Source of the DNA: Chloroflexota bacterium
GTDB lineage: Bacteria > Chloroflexota > Anaerolineae > Anaerolineales > VGOW01
Direction of reading: 5' to 3'
Length of the DNA: 64,000 nucleotides
Assembly: GCA_016875735.1 (NCBI GenBank)
Contig: VGOW01000002.1
Location: forward strand, 1 to 64,000
The position numbers and the translations under genes were made by a program. Position 1 is the stretch's first letter; every line of letters begins with the position of its first letter. Positions 9,901 to 18,485 of the stretch are shown piece by piece. A model generated the notes under the pieces. That model saw only the letters and a program-made list of their open reading frames with translations. It had not been told where the DNA came from and did not search any database.

Positions 9901-10569
9901 GAGCAAACGTCTCTCACGCAGAGAATCAACCAACGCCGCGAGGGTGGAGCCGCCCTGTCGTTCGCGCACATCCAATATGGCGGCGACGGTTTGAGGCACG
10001 AGGCTGGGATCGAAGAGTGGGGCGAAATCCACCATCCATACGCCCTGAGGATATGAGCGTAACAGGAGGGCGGCGACTTGCAGTGAGAGTCGCGTCTTGC
10101 CCGTGCCGCCGGGGCCGATAAGCGTAACCAATCGGTGGCCGGAGAGCAACTGCCCAATGTGTTCAGTCTCCTTCTCGCGCCCAATGAAACTGGTGAGTTG
10201 AATCGGCAGGTTGTTCGGCGGCGGGGTTTCGTCACCCTGCCTTTCCGATTCGCCTTCGGCGCGTGGCGCCGCCAACTCAAACAAACGCGCGACCCACTCC
10301 GGTTCATGCTCAATTTGCAGGGCAGGCACGAAGCGAGCGGCCAGTGTCGCCTCGTCGGGCGCGCGCTGGTTCTGTTCAAGGCGGCTGATGAGCGACTCGC
10401 TGTATCCGACGGCTATGGACAGTTCACGTTGGGTGAGGCCCGCCCGACGGCGCAGATACTTCAGCAGATCGCCGAAGGTGGCAAATGTTTCGGGGGTGAC
10501 GGCTGGGGTTCGGCTCAAGGCTGTGCCACTGTGAAAAGGGCATGGCGGAGTGATCCGAGTATATCGCAA
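6941..10569 (-). pseudogene. XRE-HTH / NB-ARC ATPase / TPR regulator, chimeric and frameshifted
   Basis: Residues 28-85 are an XRE-type HTH (LTQRELSIAVGYSESLISRLEQ). Then follow a STAND/NB-ARC ATPase with P-loop GPGGTGKT (152-159) and LLLLLDNCEHL (222-232), a winged-helix segment (LSVFAGGWTLEAAEAV, 393-408) and TPR-like helices. At about residue 584 (near 8817) the TPR region breaks off and the protein re-enters the middle of a second, related NB-ARC half at SEAVQLFVDRA, matching its own CEAVRLFVERA at 290-300, without a second P-loop. That copy runs through another winged helix. Near 8345-8352 the frame shifts, equal to loss of one base, into the 460-aa TPR ORF ending at 6941. A TTG start at 10569 is the track start; TTG at 10512 is an alternative. 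It looks like a fusion of two tandem paralogues that then decayed, or an assembly error. Confidence 0.8.
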
Positions 10570-10570
10570 C

Positions 10571-10640
10571 TGTCAAGTTTCCGGAGCAGTTTTGTCAAGA
10601 AAGATCAAGTTTGGCAAGGGGGTGGGTGCTATGGTATGAG
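10571..10640. promoter_or_regulatory. divergent regulatory region between the XRE/NB-ARC gene and two small genes
   Basis: Three GTCAAG/ATCAAG words occur (TGTCAAGTTT near 10571, TTGTCAAGAAA near 10592, ATCAAGTTTGGCAAG near 10604), a spacing that could be an operator for the neighbouring XRE-type regulator. A weak promoter, TTGGCA (10611-10616), 18 bp, TATGAG (10635-10640), points towards the small plus-strand genes. Inference from sequence only. Confidence 0.3.
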
Positions 10641-10678
10641 CAACAATAATCCTTCGAACACACAAACAGGAGACGGCA

Positions 10679-10870
10679 ATGAACACACACGATATGTACA
10701 CCCTGGCGAAACTCGCTCAAATCAAACAAGAAGAAATCATCGACGAGGCGCGGAACGCCCGGCTGTATCCATTTGACCTCAAGGCGGCGTTGGCGAACCG
10801 CAAATTGGCAGTGGCCGCAAGCACCGTAATCGTGCTGGCAACTCTGATTCTGTTTGCCAGCACGATGTGA
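10679..10870 (+). CDS. 63-aa tail-anchored small membrane protein
   Basis: Begins 7 nt after a good AGGAG (CAGGAGACGGCAATG). The first 40 residues are polar and helical (MNTHDMYTLAKLAQIKQEEI); the last 20 form one transmembrane helix (VAASTVIVLATLILFAS), giving a tail-anchored topology. No family recognised. The next gene starts 15 bp later and also encodes a small membrane-anchored protein, so they are probably co-expressed. Divergent from the XRE/NB-ARC gene, which might control it. Confidence 0.65.
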   Translation: MNTHDMYTLAKLAQIKQEEIIDEARNARLYPFDLKAALANRKLAVAASTVIVLATLILFASTM

Positions 10871-10884
10871 TCGCGAGGTGAGTC

Positions 10885-11202
10885 ATGCGCGCAGCGGTGT
10901 TGGGAATAGTCGTCGCCCTCTCGGTGACAAACATAGCGTTGACAGTCTACCGCGTTAGAGACGCCGGCCCCGTGTTCGATATGCAGGGTGCGCTATTCGA
11001 GTCGCCGACTCTCGTCTTTCGCCTGCGCAATCCGCAGGTCGAGATCAAAGGGGGTATCACTATTCTGTTCTCGATGCGCGACCGGTGCGTCTTCGTCGCG
11101 GCGGGGCGTTTCCAGCAAGGTATCGCATTGCTTGCGCCCATCCCCGAAATGGAAACGAACGCCTGCACGCCCGAGTATCCGCCGGGCAGTCCGCGCCGGT
11201 AA
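10885..11202 (+). CDS. 105-aa hypothetical protein with N-terminal membrane anchor
   Basis: Starts with ATG after GCGAGGTGAGTC. Residues 3-20 form a hydrophobic helix (AAVLGIVVALSVTNIALTVY), probably a signal anchor. The rest is a compact, mostly beta-rich domain with two cysteines (RDRCVF, NACTPEY). No family recognised. Codon use matches the neighbourhood, and the start lies 15 bp after the previous gene, supporting a two-gene unit. Confidence 0.6.
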   Translation: MRAAVLGIVVALSVTNIALTVYRVRDAGPVFDMQGALFESPTLVFRLRNPQVEIKGGITILFSMRDRCVFVAAGRFQQGIALLAPIPEMETNACTPEYPPGSPRR

Positions 11203-11280
11203 CGGGCGAGCGCTCCGGCTATTCGGAAGGTCGCTTTCGCAATTCGAACAAAGCGATGAGGCGTTGGAAGTTTGTGGTGC

Positions 11281-11499
11281 TCATGTTGACTGCGCTTGTC
11301 GGGACCGCCACGCCTGAATTTCCGTTTGCAGTGCAACAACCGAATCAAGCATGGCCTGGCCGCGTTTCACCCTCTCCGTCGGCGTCAACCGCAAATTCTC
11401 GATCAGCAATGTCATGTCGATGCCGAAAGCAATCGCCCGCTCGACCGCCGACTCAGCCGGAGGGGTTGCGTCGGAGAGCGGCTCAGGGTTGACCATCAT
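11281..11499 (-). CDS. 72-aa protein translationally coupled to ftsK
   Basis: The stop codon of ftsK and this ATG overlap as ATGA (11499-11496), strong evidence that it is a real, coupled gene. The sequence is helical (VERAIAFGIDMTLLIENLRLTPTERVKRG). It resembles short proteins that often pair with nucleotidyltransferase-like toxins (LLxxNLxLTPxxR), but no such partner follows; the convergent 105-aa gene lies next. Function unknown. Confidence 0.7.
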   Translation of the reverse strand: MMVNPEPLSDATPPAESAVERAIAFGIDMTLLIENLRLTPTERVKRGQAMLDSVVALQTEIQAWRSRQAQST

Positions 11500-13835
11500 T
11501 CATCCTCCTCATCCCCGATAATCCTCGCCCGCCGCCCGATGGGATCGTCGTCTTTGCCGATCAGCAGCTCGCGCGTTTTGCCTCCAGCCTGCTCGCGGCC
11601 CACAATGCCCATCTCTTTCAGTTCATCCATCAGCCGCGCCGCGCGCGGATAACCGATGCGCATCTTGCGCTGAAGCAAACTGGCCGAAGCCGTTCCATAT
11701 TGTTTGACGATGGCGATGGCCTCTTCGATTTGCGAATCTTTGTCGCTCACCACCGCCTCACGCGCCAGCATATCATCCCACGGGGCAGCCGTCTTCTTCT
11801 CCGCCTCTTCCATGCTCCCCTTCTCCTCTTCTTCTTCCGGCTCCTCGTCCAACATTTGCTCTTTCCAAAAAGTCACCACTCGCTCCACTTCGCGGTCGCC
11901 CACGAAGCAACCCTGCAAGCGGGCCGGGCCGGCCGCCTCCGGCGCAAGGAAGAGCATATCGCCCCGCCCCAGCAACGACTCCGCGCCGGGCGTGTCGAGA
12001 ATCACGCGGCTGTCGATGCCCGAAGCGACGGCAAACGACACGCGCGCCGGAAAGTTGGCCTTGATGAGTCCAGTCACAATGTCGGTGCTGGGGCGTTGGG
12101 TGGCGACGACCAAGTGGATTCCGGTGGCTCGCGCCATTTGCGCCAAGCGCACCAGAGTCTTTTCCGTTTCGTCGGGGGACATCATCATCAAGTCGGCCAG
12201 CTCGTCGATCAACACCACGATGCGCGGCAAACGCTCGCCGCTCCGCTTCACCTTTTGATTGTAGTTGGCAATGTCGCGCGCTTGCAGCGACTCGAACAAC
12301 TTGTAGCGGCGATCCATCTCGCGCGTGGCCCAACGCAGTGTGCCGATGATTCGCTCCAGTTCCACCTCCACTTTGCCGAAGAGATGCGGCAAACCGTTGA
12401 AGCGCGCCAACTCCACCATCTTCGGGTCGATCATCACCAGCCGCAAATCTTCGGGCGTGTTGTTCATCACCAAACACGAAATGATCGACGTGATGCACAC
12501 CGACTTGCCCGACCCCGTTGTTCCGGCGATGAGCAGATGCGGCATCTTCCCCAAGTCTGCCGAGATGGGCGAGCCGGACACATCGCGCCCCAGCGCAATC
12601 GCCAGCGGCGAATTGAGTCGGGCGAAGCCGTCGGACTCTATCACCCCGCGCAGCCCCACGTTCGACGTTTTGCGGTTGGGCACTTCGATGCCCACATACG
12701 AATGGCCCGGCACGGGCGCTTCGATGCGAATGGTGCTGGCCGACAGCGCCAACGCCAGATCGTTCGCCAGCGTCGAGATCTGCGACACACGAACTTTGTA
12801 TCGTTTCGGCGACCCGTCGGGGCCGGGCCGCTCCACGTATCCCGGCTCCACCGCGTATTGCGTCACCGACGGCCCGGACTTGAAATCGATCACTTTAGCC
12901 GGGATGCCGAAATCGCCCAGCGTCTTTTCGATGATGGCCGCATTGCGATTGATGTCCGCTTCCGACACTTTGCTCGCGCCGCCATCCTCCAACATCTCCA
13001 GCGGCGGCAGTCGCGTGTCGCGCTTCTTCGGTTTCGCCGGTTTGGAGTCTTTGATCGGCTCCACCGTGAATCGTTTGGCGTATTTGATCTTCTCTCGCGG
13101 GCGGTCGTCGAGTTTGATCGTGCGCGACGAATCGATTTTGCCAATGGGCGCCGTCACCACCGTGGTAGACACCGACTCTTCTTCCGCCCATTCTTCGCCC
13201 CTCAACCGCGCCTGCGCGCGCATCAGCCAACGCAGAGCGGCGCCGGGAGTGAGCCCGGCGGCGAATGCCACGCAGACCAAAAAGATCAGCGTGAGCGCCA
13301 GCGCCGCCCACGACTTCAATCCGTCGCTCATCATCATCGCCACCGACCAGCCCACAATGCCCCCCGCCCGTCCGGCAACGGCTTCGGCCAGTGTGGCTTT
13401 CATCATCATTTGCAGGAGCCCCAGCCCGCAGAACACGGCCACCTCGGCGGCAATGACGCGCGGCCAATGGATGATCACTCGCTTGCGAAAGAGGGGCGCA
13501 ATGAGCGCGGCGCCGATCCCCATTGCCGTGAGCGGGACGAGCCACGCGCCGACCCCCAGCCAGCTGAGCAGGGTGTCGGCCAATGCATTGGTGAGGGTGC
13601 CGGCGCTGAGGTTGAGCAAAGCCAGCAGAGCGATGAGCGCAAAGGCCAACAGAAGCACCGCCGCTATCTCTTGCCCATGATCAGCAATACCCTGCCCCAA
13701 CTGCACCAACAGCATCGCCGCTCTCTGCAACGGCGAGGCTTTGGGCAGGGGCAGCTGCTCGCCGGGCGCATCGTCATGATAACGATGCCCGCCTAATTGT
13801 GAATCTGTTTTTGTTGAGCTCTGTTTTCGCTCCAT
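11496..13835 (-). CDS. ftsK: DNA translocase FtsK/SpoIIIE
   Basis: About 779 aa. The N-terminal 200 residues carry about four or five membrane segments. A basic linker follows, then the alpha/beta motor with Walker A GTTGSGKS, Walker B LVMIDP and FVVATQRP-type LVVATQRPSTDIVTGLIK, and a C-terminal winged-helix gamma domain (DSQIEEAIAIVKQYGTAS) that reads polarity sequences. It pumps chromosomal DNA at the septum during division and works with XerC/D at dif; a xerC-type gene is at 21292-22161. The track start at 13892 would place the terminator hairpin of the upstream gene inside the CDS, so I choose ATG 13835 (MERKQSS). Confidence 0.93.
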   Translation of the reverse strand: MERKQSSTKTDSQLGGHRYHDDAPGEQLPLPKASPLQRAAMLLVQLGQGIADHGQEIAAVLLLAFALIALLALLNLSAGTLTNALADTLLSWLGVGAWLVPLTAMGIGAALIAPLFRKRVIIHWPRVIAAEVAVFCGLGLLQMMMKATLAEAVAGRAGGIVGWSVAMMMSDGLKSWAALALTLIFLVCVAFAAGLTPGAALRWLMRAQARLRGEEWAEEESVSTTVVTAPIGKIDSSRTIKLDDRPREKIKYAKRFTVEPIKDSKPAKPKKRDTRLPPLEMLEDGGASKVSEADINRNAAIIEKTLGDFGIPAKVIDFKSGPSVTQYAVEPGYVERPGPDGSPKRYKVRVSQISTLANDLALALSASTIRIEAPVPGHSYVGIEVPNRKTSNVGLRGVIESDGFARLNSPLAIALGRDVSGSPISADLGKMPHLLIAGTTGSGKSVCITSIISCLVMNNTPEDLRLVMIDPKMVELARFNGLPHLFGKVEVELERIIGTLRWATREMDRRYKLFESLQARDIANYNQKVKRSGERLPRIVVLIDELADLMMMSPDETEKTLVRLAQMARATGIHLVVATQRPSTDIVTGLIKANFPARVSFAVASGIDSRVILDTPGAESLLGRGDMLFLAPEAAGPARLQGCFVGDREVERVVTFWKEQMLDEEPEEEEEKGSMEEAEKKTAAPWDDMLAREAVVSDKDSQIEEAIAIVKQYGTASASLLQRKMRIGYPRAARLMDELKEMGIVGREQAGGKTRELLIGKDDDPIGRRARIIGDEEDE

Positions 13836-13840
13836 AGAAC

Positions 13841-13866
13841 AAAAAGCCGCCGAGTGAATCGGCGGC
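13841..13866 (-). terminator. Rho-independent terminator of the cytochrome c gene
   Basis: Minus-strand stem GCCGCCGA / TCGGCGGC, 5-nt loop, then TTTTTGTTC. It sits 48 bp past the cytochrome c stop and just before the ftsK ATG, separating the two transcription units and fixing the ftsK start. Confidence 0.85.
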
Positions 13867-13913
13867 TGGTATTGTACAACCGGAAGAGTCAATCGCCAAA
13901 CTTCGGCGAAAGA

Positions 13914-14366
13914 TCAGCGCAGGGTCAGCATGAACTCGGTGAGGTCGGCGAGTTCTTGCGGCGTCAGCTCGGCGGCATAGTTTGGGTACATACTGCCAAC
14001 CGTGAATCCCACGGCGATTACTGCGTCCGGCGCAATGATCGACTCGCGCACATAGTCGGCAGTGGCATCGGGGCGCGCGCCGATGCTGGCCAGCGAGGGC
14101 CCCACCAGCGTCACGCCGGGCGCGAGCGAATGGCAGTTGATACAGCCGGGCGCGGCGTTCTTCCCCATCACGGTGCGGTTGAACAACGTTTCGCCGCGCG
14201 CCGCGTCGCCCGGAACGACGGCGACGGCAACCGCGCGGGGTGTAGTGCGATGCGATTGAGGCTTGGAGCAAACTGCACTTATGGCGGTCGGGGTCAGAGT
14301 CGGCGCCCCGCCACAAGATGCAAGCAAGACGAGCAGGATCAAGATCACAATCGGATGTGGTTTCAT
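13914..14366 (-). CDS. c-type cytochrome lipoprotein
   Basis: 150 aa. A signal peptide ends in a lipobox LLASC, so the protein is predicted to be anchored outside the membrane. A single haem-binding motif CINCH lies near residue 94, with a C-terminal methionine (GSMYPNYA) as likely sixth ligand and a class-I cytochrome c ending LTEFMLTLR. Start at ATG 14366, because the six extra track codons precede the positively charged signal start MKPHP. It lies directly downstream of the copper chaperone genes, suggesting a role in delivering electrons to, or assembling, a Cu(A) oxidase. Confidence 0.88.
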   Translation of the reverse strand: MKPHPIVILILLVLLASCGGAPTLTPTAISAVCSKPQSHRTTPRAVAVAVVPGDAARGETLFNRTVMGKNAAPGCINCHSLAPGVTLVGPSLASIGARPDATADYVRESIIAPDAVIAVGFTVGSMYPNYAAELTPQELADLTEFMLTLR

Positions 14367-14419
14367 AGCACTGGCCTGCGCCATCGCCTTGGCAATGGCG
14401 CAGGCAACTCCAATTGATT

Positions 14420-15307
14420 CTACTGATCGCGCACTTCGGCCTCAACCATCACTTCGCCAGCGTGCTCAAAGTTGAGGGTGAGCATGATCTTTGCGCCCAC
14501 AGCAAAGTCGGCCTTCTTCTGCAAACACATGATGTGCAGGCCACCGGGCTCCAGCGCAACGGCCTCGTCGGCCGGGATTTCGATTCCGCCTTCTACCGGG
14601 CGCATGCCCATTGTGCCATCGCCTTTGTCGTAGGTTTCGTGCAGTTCCACTACGCCGCAGGCGCCGGTCGCCGCGCTGATCAGCGTGTCGGCGTCATGGC
14701 CGCTGTTGTGGATATTCATGTAAAACGCTCCGGCGTCGGCCATCATTGGCGAAGCGCGGCCCCAGGCCTCTTCGATGGCAATGGGCGACATGGGCATCAT
14801 GCCTTCTTCCATCTCGCGCACTTCGGCCTCCACTGTCACTTCGCCGAATTTCTCGAAGGTGAGGGTGAGGGCCACGGTTGCGCCCACAGCAAAGTCGGCC
14901 TTCTTCTGCAAACACATGATGTGCAGGCCGCCGGGCTCCAGCGCAACGGCCTCGTCGGCCGGGATTTCGATTCCGCCTTCTACCGGGCGCATGCCCATTG
15001 TGCCATCGCCTTTGTCGTAGGTTTCGTGCAGTTCCACTACGCCGCAGGCGTCGGTCGCCGCGCTGATCAGCGTATCTGCGGCGTCACCCTCGTTGTGAAT
15101 GTGCATGTAGATCGCTCCGGCATCGGCCATCATTGGCGAAGCGCGCCCCCACGCTTCTTCGACGACGATCTCAGGGGCGGGCGGCACGGGCGTTGAAGTG
15201 GGCGGCGGTGGCGGTTCGGGTGTGGGGGTCGCTGTGGGCGCGGCGCCGCCGCAAGCCGCCAACGTCAATGTCAGAATCAGGAGTGATATGAAAGTCAACT
15301 TTTTCAT
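14420..15307 (-). CDS. lipoprotein with two tandem PCuAC copper-chaperone domains
   Basis: 295 aa: signal peptide with lipobox LAACGG, a Pro/Thr linker (TPTPEPPPPPTSTPVP), then two nearly identical domains of about 120 aa. Each contains the extracellular Cu(I)-binding pattern of the PCuAC family: HET..MGM..GGLHIM and ASPMMADAG. The DNA of the copies is almost identical over roughly 300 bp, so the duplication is recent or maintained by gene conversion. PCuAC proteins load copper into the Cu(A) site of cytochrome oxidases, usually with SCO, whose gene is just upstream. Confidence 0.92.
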   Translation of the reverse strand: MKKLTFISLLILTLTLAACGGAAPTATPTPEPPPPPTSTPVPPAPEIVVEEAWGRASPMMADAGAIYMHIHNEGDAADTLISAATDACGVVELHETYDKGDGTMGMRPVEGGIEIPADEAVALEPGGLHIMCLQKKADFAVGATVALTLTFEKFGEVTVEAEVREMEEGMMPMSPIAIEEAWGRASPMMADAGAFYMNIHNSGHDADTLISAATGACGVVELHETYDKGDGTMGMRPVEGGIEIPADEAVALEPGGLHIMCLQKKADFAVGAKIMLTLNFEHAGEVMVEAEVRDQ

Positions 15308-15331
15308 GAGAGTGTCCTCGCGGGTGTGTGA

Positions 15332-15937
15332 TCAGTGAGTGAGAAAGTAGGTGAGGTCGGCGGCGATCTCGTCGGGAGTCGCTCCGAAGGGGATGCTGAG
15401 AGAGAGGTATCCCTGCCGGTCGATGACGAAGACGCGGGCGGTGTGATCGACGAGGTAGCCGGTGGCCGCCGTGCCTTCGTGCTTCTCGAACTTGGCGCCG
15501 AACGAATCGGCGACGCGCCGAATCTCGTCTACCGTGCCGGTGAGGCCGACAAACGAAGGGTGGAAGTAGCGCAGATACTCGCCCAGTTTTTTGGGCGTGT
15601 CGCGTTCGGGGTCAACGGTAACCATGAGCAGTTGAACGTCTTCGGCTTGGGGGCCGAGCCGCTCGAAGGCCCGCTTCACGTCCACTAATGTGGTAGGGCA
15701 AACATCGGGGCAGAAGGTGTATCCAAAGTAGAGCAGGACAACTTTGCCGCGATAGTCGCTGAGCTTCGCCGGTTGGCCGGTAGTGGCCATGAGTGAGAAG
15801 TCGGCGGCGAGCAGGCGCGGTTCGATGGCCGCGCCGTGGAATGTTGGGCGTTGGGCGAGGCGGATGAGCCAAGCGGCGGCGGCGATTGTCGCCAGGCCGA
15901 ACAACACGCTCAACGCAAGGAGGAAATATCGTCTCAT
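15332..15937 (-). CDS. SCO1/SenC-family copper chaperone
   Basis: 201 aa. An N-terminal membrane anchor (YFLLALSVLFGLATIAAAAW) precedes a thioredoxin-like domain exposed outside. The copper ligands are visible: CPDVC near residue 74 and His in VDHTARVF. SCO proteins reduce or metallate the Cu(A) centre of oxidase subunit II. I take the ATG at 15937 (MRRYFLL); the 83 extra codons of the track have no family match. Followed by the PCuAC and cytochrome c genes on the same strand with short gaps, so one copper-delivery operon is likely. No oxidase structural gene is in view. Confidence 0.92.
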   Translation of the reverse strand: MRRYFLLALSVLFGLATIAAAAWLIRLAQRPTFHGAAIEPRLLAADFSLMATTGQPAKLSDYRGKVVLLYFGYTFCPDVCPTTLVDVKRAFERLGPQAEDVQLLMVTVDPERDTPKKLGEYLRYFHPSFVGLTGTVDEIRRVADSFGAKFEKHEGTAATGYLVDHTARVFVIDRQGYLSLSIPFGATPDEIAADLTYFLTH

Positions 15938-16094
15938 ACAGCATCCTTGTGTGACGTGCCCAACCGGGTCAGGCGTGACACAGCCACATGCGGCACATGC
16001 GGCGCATGTTTCGCCGTGCCCGAATTGGGATCGTTCCAGTGTTCGATTGTTTGTGGGGTGAGCGATGGCGCTCACGAAGAAGGGTGAGAGGGAG

Positions 16095-16415
16095 TTAGCG
16101 AGGGGGAGGCGGCTCCACGGCCGCTTGCCATTCACGGGCGGCGGGCTCGTCGTGGCTAATCTGCCGATAGAGACTGCGCGCATCAAGGGCGGCGATGATT
16201 TCGCTCACCGGGATCACTGCGATTTGAGAATCGGGCGGGACATCGGCCTGATAGTAGCCCTGCAAATCATTGTGGCTGATGGGTTTGCCGGGGTGGCCGG
16301 CGTGGTGCGGATGGTGAGGGGTGCCGGCCAATAGCCAGTAAGGGCACTGGCCGGGCTGCACCAGCGACATGAAGCTGGCGAAAAATACAATAAGGGCGGC
16401 ATGGAATCGCTTCAT
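16095..16415 (-). CDS. small secreted His-rich protein, unknown function
   Basis: 106 aa with a signal peptide (FHAALIVFFASFMSLVQPG). The mature part has a cysteine at the processing region and a histidine-rich stretch, HHPHHAGHPGKPISH, and ends in a Pro tail. Position upstream of sco suggests a periplasmic or surface metal-binding role, an inference. No family recognised. Confidence 0.6.
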   Translation of the reverse strand: MKRFHAALIVFFASFMSLVQPGQCPYWLLAGTPHHPHHAGHPGKPISHNDLQGYYQADVPPDSQIAVIPVSEIIAALDARSLYRQISHDEPAAREWQAAVEPPPPR

Positions 16416-16484
16416 GGGTCCGGCGATATTTTACCGCACACTGTGAGGCAGGCTCTATGATTGGCATCATACGCCGGGCCGCCC

Positions 16485-18446
16485 TCAACCGGCCACCGGG
16501 TAATCCATCTCCCTCGCCGAGTCTCGCAGATCGCGTTCCATCTCGGCAATGGCGTGCGCCACTTGCTCGATGGCAACCTTCTGTTTGCGATAGAGATCGG
16601 CTTCGCTCACCGCCAGCCGCATGGCCACCTCGCGCACACTGCGGCCCTGCATGAACTTCATTTCGAGAATGTTGTACAGAATCCATTCGGCGATGAACTT
16701 GCGCTGGCCTTCGGGCCTCACTCGCTCGATGGCGTCGTGCAGAACCGCCCTCAGCGCATTGGCCGCATTGCCGTTGTGATCGCGCAAGGCCTGCTCCACC
16801 ACCTTCAATCGCAACAGCGGGCTGTTCGCCAATTTGGGGCCGCCCCAATACTGCTTGAGCGCATCGCGAACGTATTGGGTGAGATCGGATTCGGCGACGG
16901 CATCGGGCATGAGCACTTGCGCCGACGAGTAACGCGCCGCCGCTCTCAACCTCTGCAAGCGATCCACTTGCGAGAGGAGCGAATCGAGCGCGGCGAACAC
17001 GTTGCGCTGCAACCGCCGATCTTCGAGCGCGGCGGCGGCGCGTTCGGCCAACGTTTCGAGCGTTTGCGTTTCGTCGGGAGTCAAATCGGGTTGCGGCGCG
17101 CGCGCGCGTAGAGCCATGAGCCCCAGCACCTCGTTGGGGCGAGCGAGGCCATCGGCCTCACTTTGAGCGTGAAGCGGCATCACCCAGTATCGATCCCAAA
17201 CGAATAATGAGTCGGGGTGAGGCGACGGCGCCCCATTTTGAATCACAGACAGACTCAGGTTGGCCGCCTCTTCCGGTGGAGCATCGGGTCCCACTTTGGC
17301 TTCGATCCGCGCGCCCTCAGGGGACACCGAAGCCACGAACGCCGACGGCACGCGAAGCAGATCGCACACGGCGGCCACCACCGATTCCAAGAACTGTTCG
17401 GCGTCGTTGGCGGTGAGCAAACGCTCTTCGAGCAATTGCAATCGGCGCACGTCGCCGCGATCGGCGCTGCCGCCGTAAAACAGCCAGCGCTCCAGCGGCA
17501 CGCGCACCAGCGTGATGACGAACTGCAAAAGCAGCAGTGCGCCGATGGCCGCGATGGACACCAACGGCACGCCTTCGAGCGCCAAGCCGCGCGCCACGCG
17601 GCCGGCCAACACCATCACCATCAACACCATCGAGGCCACGAACGGGCCGCGAAGCAGCCATTGAAAGAGTCGGCTTTTGATCACACGGTCGGCTTGCGCC
17701 GTGCCGAAGAAAGCCACCGTGTAGGCCATCACCGTGAGCATGGCGCCCACAAACATGTTGCCGCTGACGGAGAAGAACCAAAAGATGAGCGGGTGCAGAA
17801 TGGCGCTCTGCCCGCCGACGAGCAGAAGGTAAGGGAATACGCTGAAGGGCAAAGTAATGGAGGCGATGAGCAGATAGCTCATGCGGCGGCGAGTGGCCGA
17901 CGTGAGACAGCGGTTGTAGGCGCGATAGACGTTCATCCAGGCGATGAACGATCCGGCGGCAAACAGAAGTGAAAAGAGAGGAAACAGGGGGCCGGGCTGA
18001 AGATGTTGTGTGCCGCCTTCGATACGCGGATCGGTCACCAGCCATTCGGTGAAGGCCGCCACCGCGAAGCAGGCCGCCGCCAGAACGTACACGACACGGA
18101 TGGCCGCGCGCCGCCGCCCGCGCGAAGGCAGGCCGGTCGTTTCGAGCAATGCATCCGAAAAGTGAAAGTAGGCCGGGGGCAGAAAGGCGATGCCCAACCA
18201 CTGAAAGCGGAGCCAGGCTTCGGCGGCGCTGGCCTGCGTGGTGAGCGAGGCGACCACATCGCCCACGAACACTGCCGACACCGCGCCGAGCAAGCCGCTG
18301 TACGAGCGGGACACCCGGTCATGAAGATTGAAAGTGAGGCTATAGAGAAGGAGCGAGAGCGCCGTGACGACGACGGCCGCCGTGAGAATCTGATTGAAGG
18401 CGGCCAGCGATTCGGCGACGAACAGCAGAACGACGGCGATGGACAT
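16485..18446 (-). CDS. membrane sensor: multi-TM (7TM-like) + GAF + C-terminal HTH-like domain
   Basis: 653 aa. About eight to ten hydrophobic helices fill residues 1-330, resembling the N-terminal sensory region of some Chloroflexota histidine kinases. A GAF-type domain spans about 345-500 (LEERLLTANDAEQFLESVV..LRVPSAFVASV..LETLAERAAAALEDR). In place of a kinase core comes a helical region and a helix-turn-helix-like end (GRSVREVAMRLAVSEADLYRKQKVAIEQVA). So a membrane-bound one-component regulator is likely, rather than a kinase. DNA binding is inferred from the HTH pattern only. A small palindromic repeat lies upstream (18486-18536). Confidence 0.7.
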   Translation of the reverse strand: MSIAVVLLFVAESLAAFNQILTAAVVVTALSLLLYSLTFNLHDRVSRSYSGLLGAVSAVFVGDVVASLTTQASAAEAWLRFQWLGIAFLPPAYFHFSDALLETTGLPSRGRRRAAIRVVYVLAAACFAVAAFTEWLVTDPRIEGGTQHLQPGPLFPLFSLLFAAGSFIAWMNVYRAYNRCLTSATRRRMSYLLIASITLPFSVFPYLLLVGGQSAILHPLIFWFFSVSGNMFVGAMLTVMAYTVAFFGTAQADRVIKSRLFQWLLRGPFVASMVLMVMVLAGRVARGLALEGVPLVSIAAIGALLLLQFVITLVRVPLERWLFYGGSADRGDVRRLQLLEERLLTANDAEQFLESVVAAVCDLLRVPSAFVASVSPEGARIEAKVGPDAPPEEAANLSLSVIQNGAPSPHPDSLFVWDRYWVMPLHAQSEADGLARPNEVLGLMALRARAPQPDLTPDETQTLETLAERAAAALEDRRLQRNVFAALDSLLSQVDRLQRLRAAARYSSAQVLMPDAVAESDLTQYVRDALKQYWGGPKLANSPLLRLKVVEQALRDHNGNAANALRAVLHDAIERVRPEGQRKFIAEWILYNILEMKFMQGRSVREVAMRLAVSEADLYRKQKVAIEQVAHAIAEMERDLRDSAREMDYPVAG

Positions 18447-18485
18447 GCGAGGGGCTCAACTTAGAGACTATCCGTCAACCCGTTG

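Noticed and set aside
15938-16186. Cys-rich N-terminal extension of the SCO protein
   Set aside because: GETCAACAACGC resembles a metal motif, but lies upstream of a normal SCO start with a signal anchor and is not in the family.
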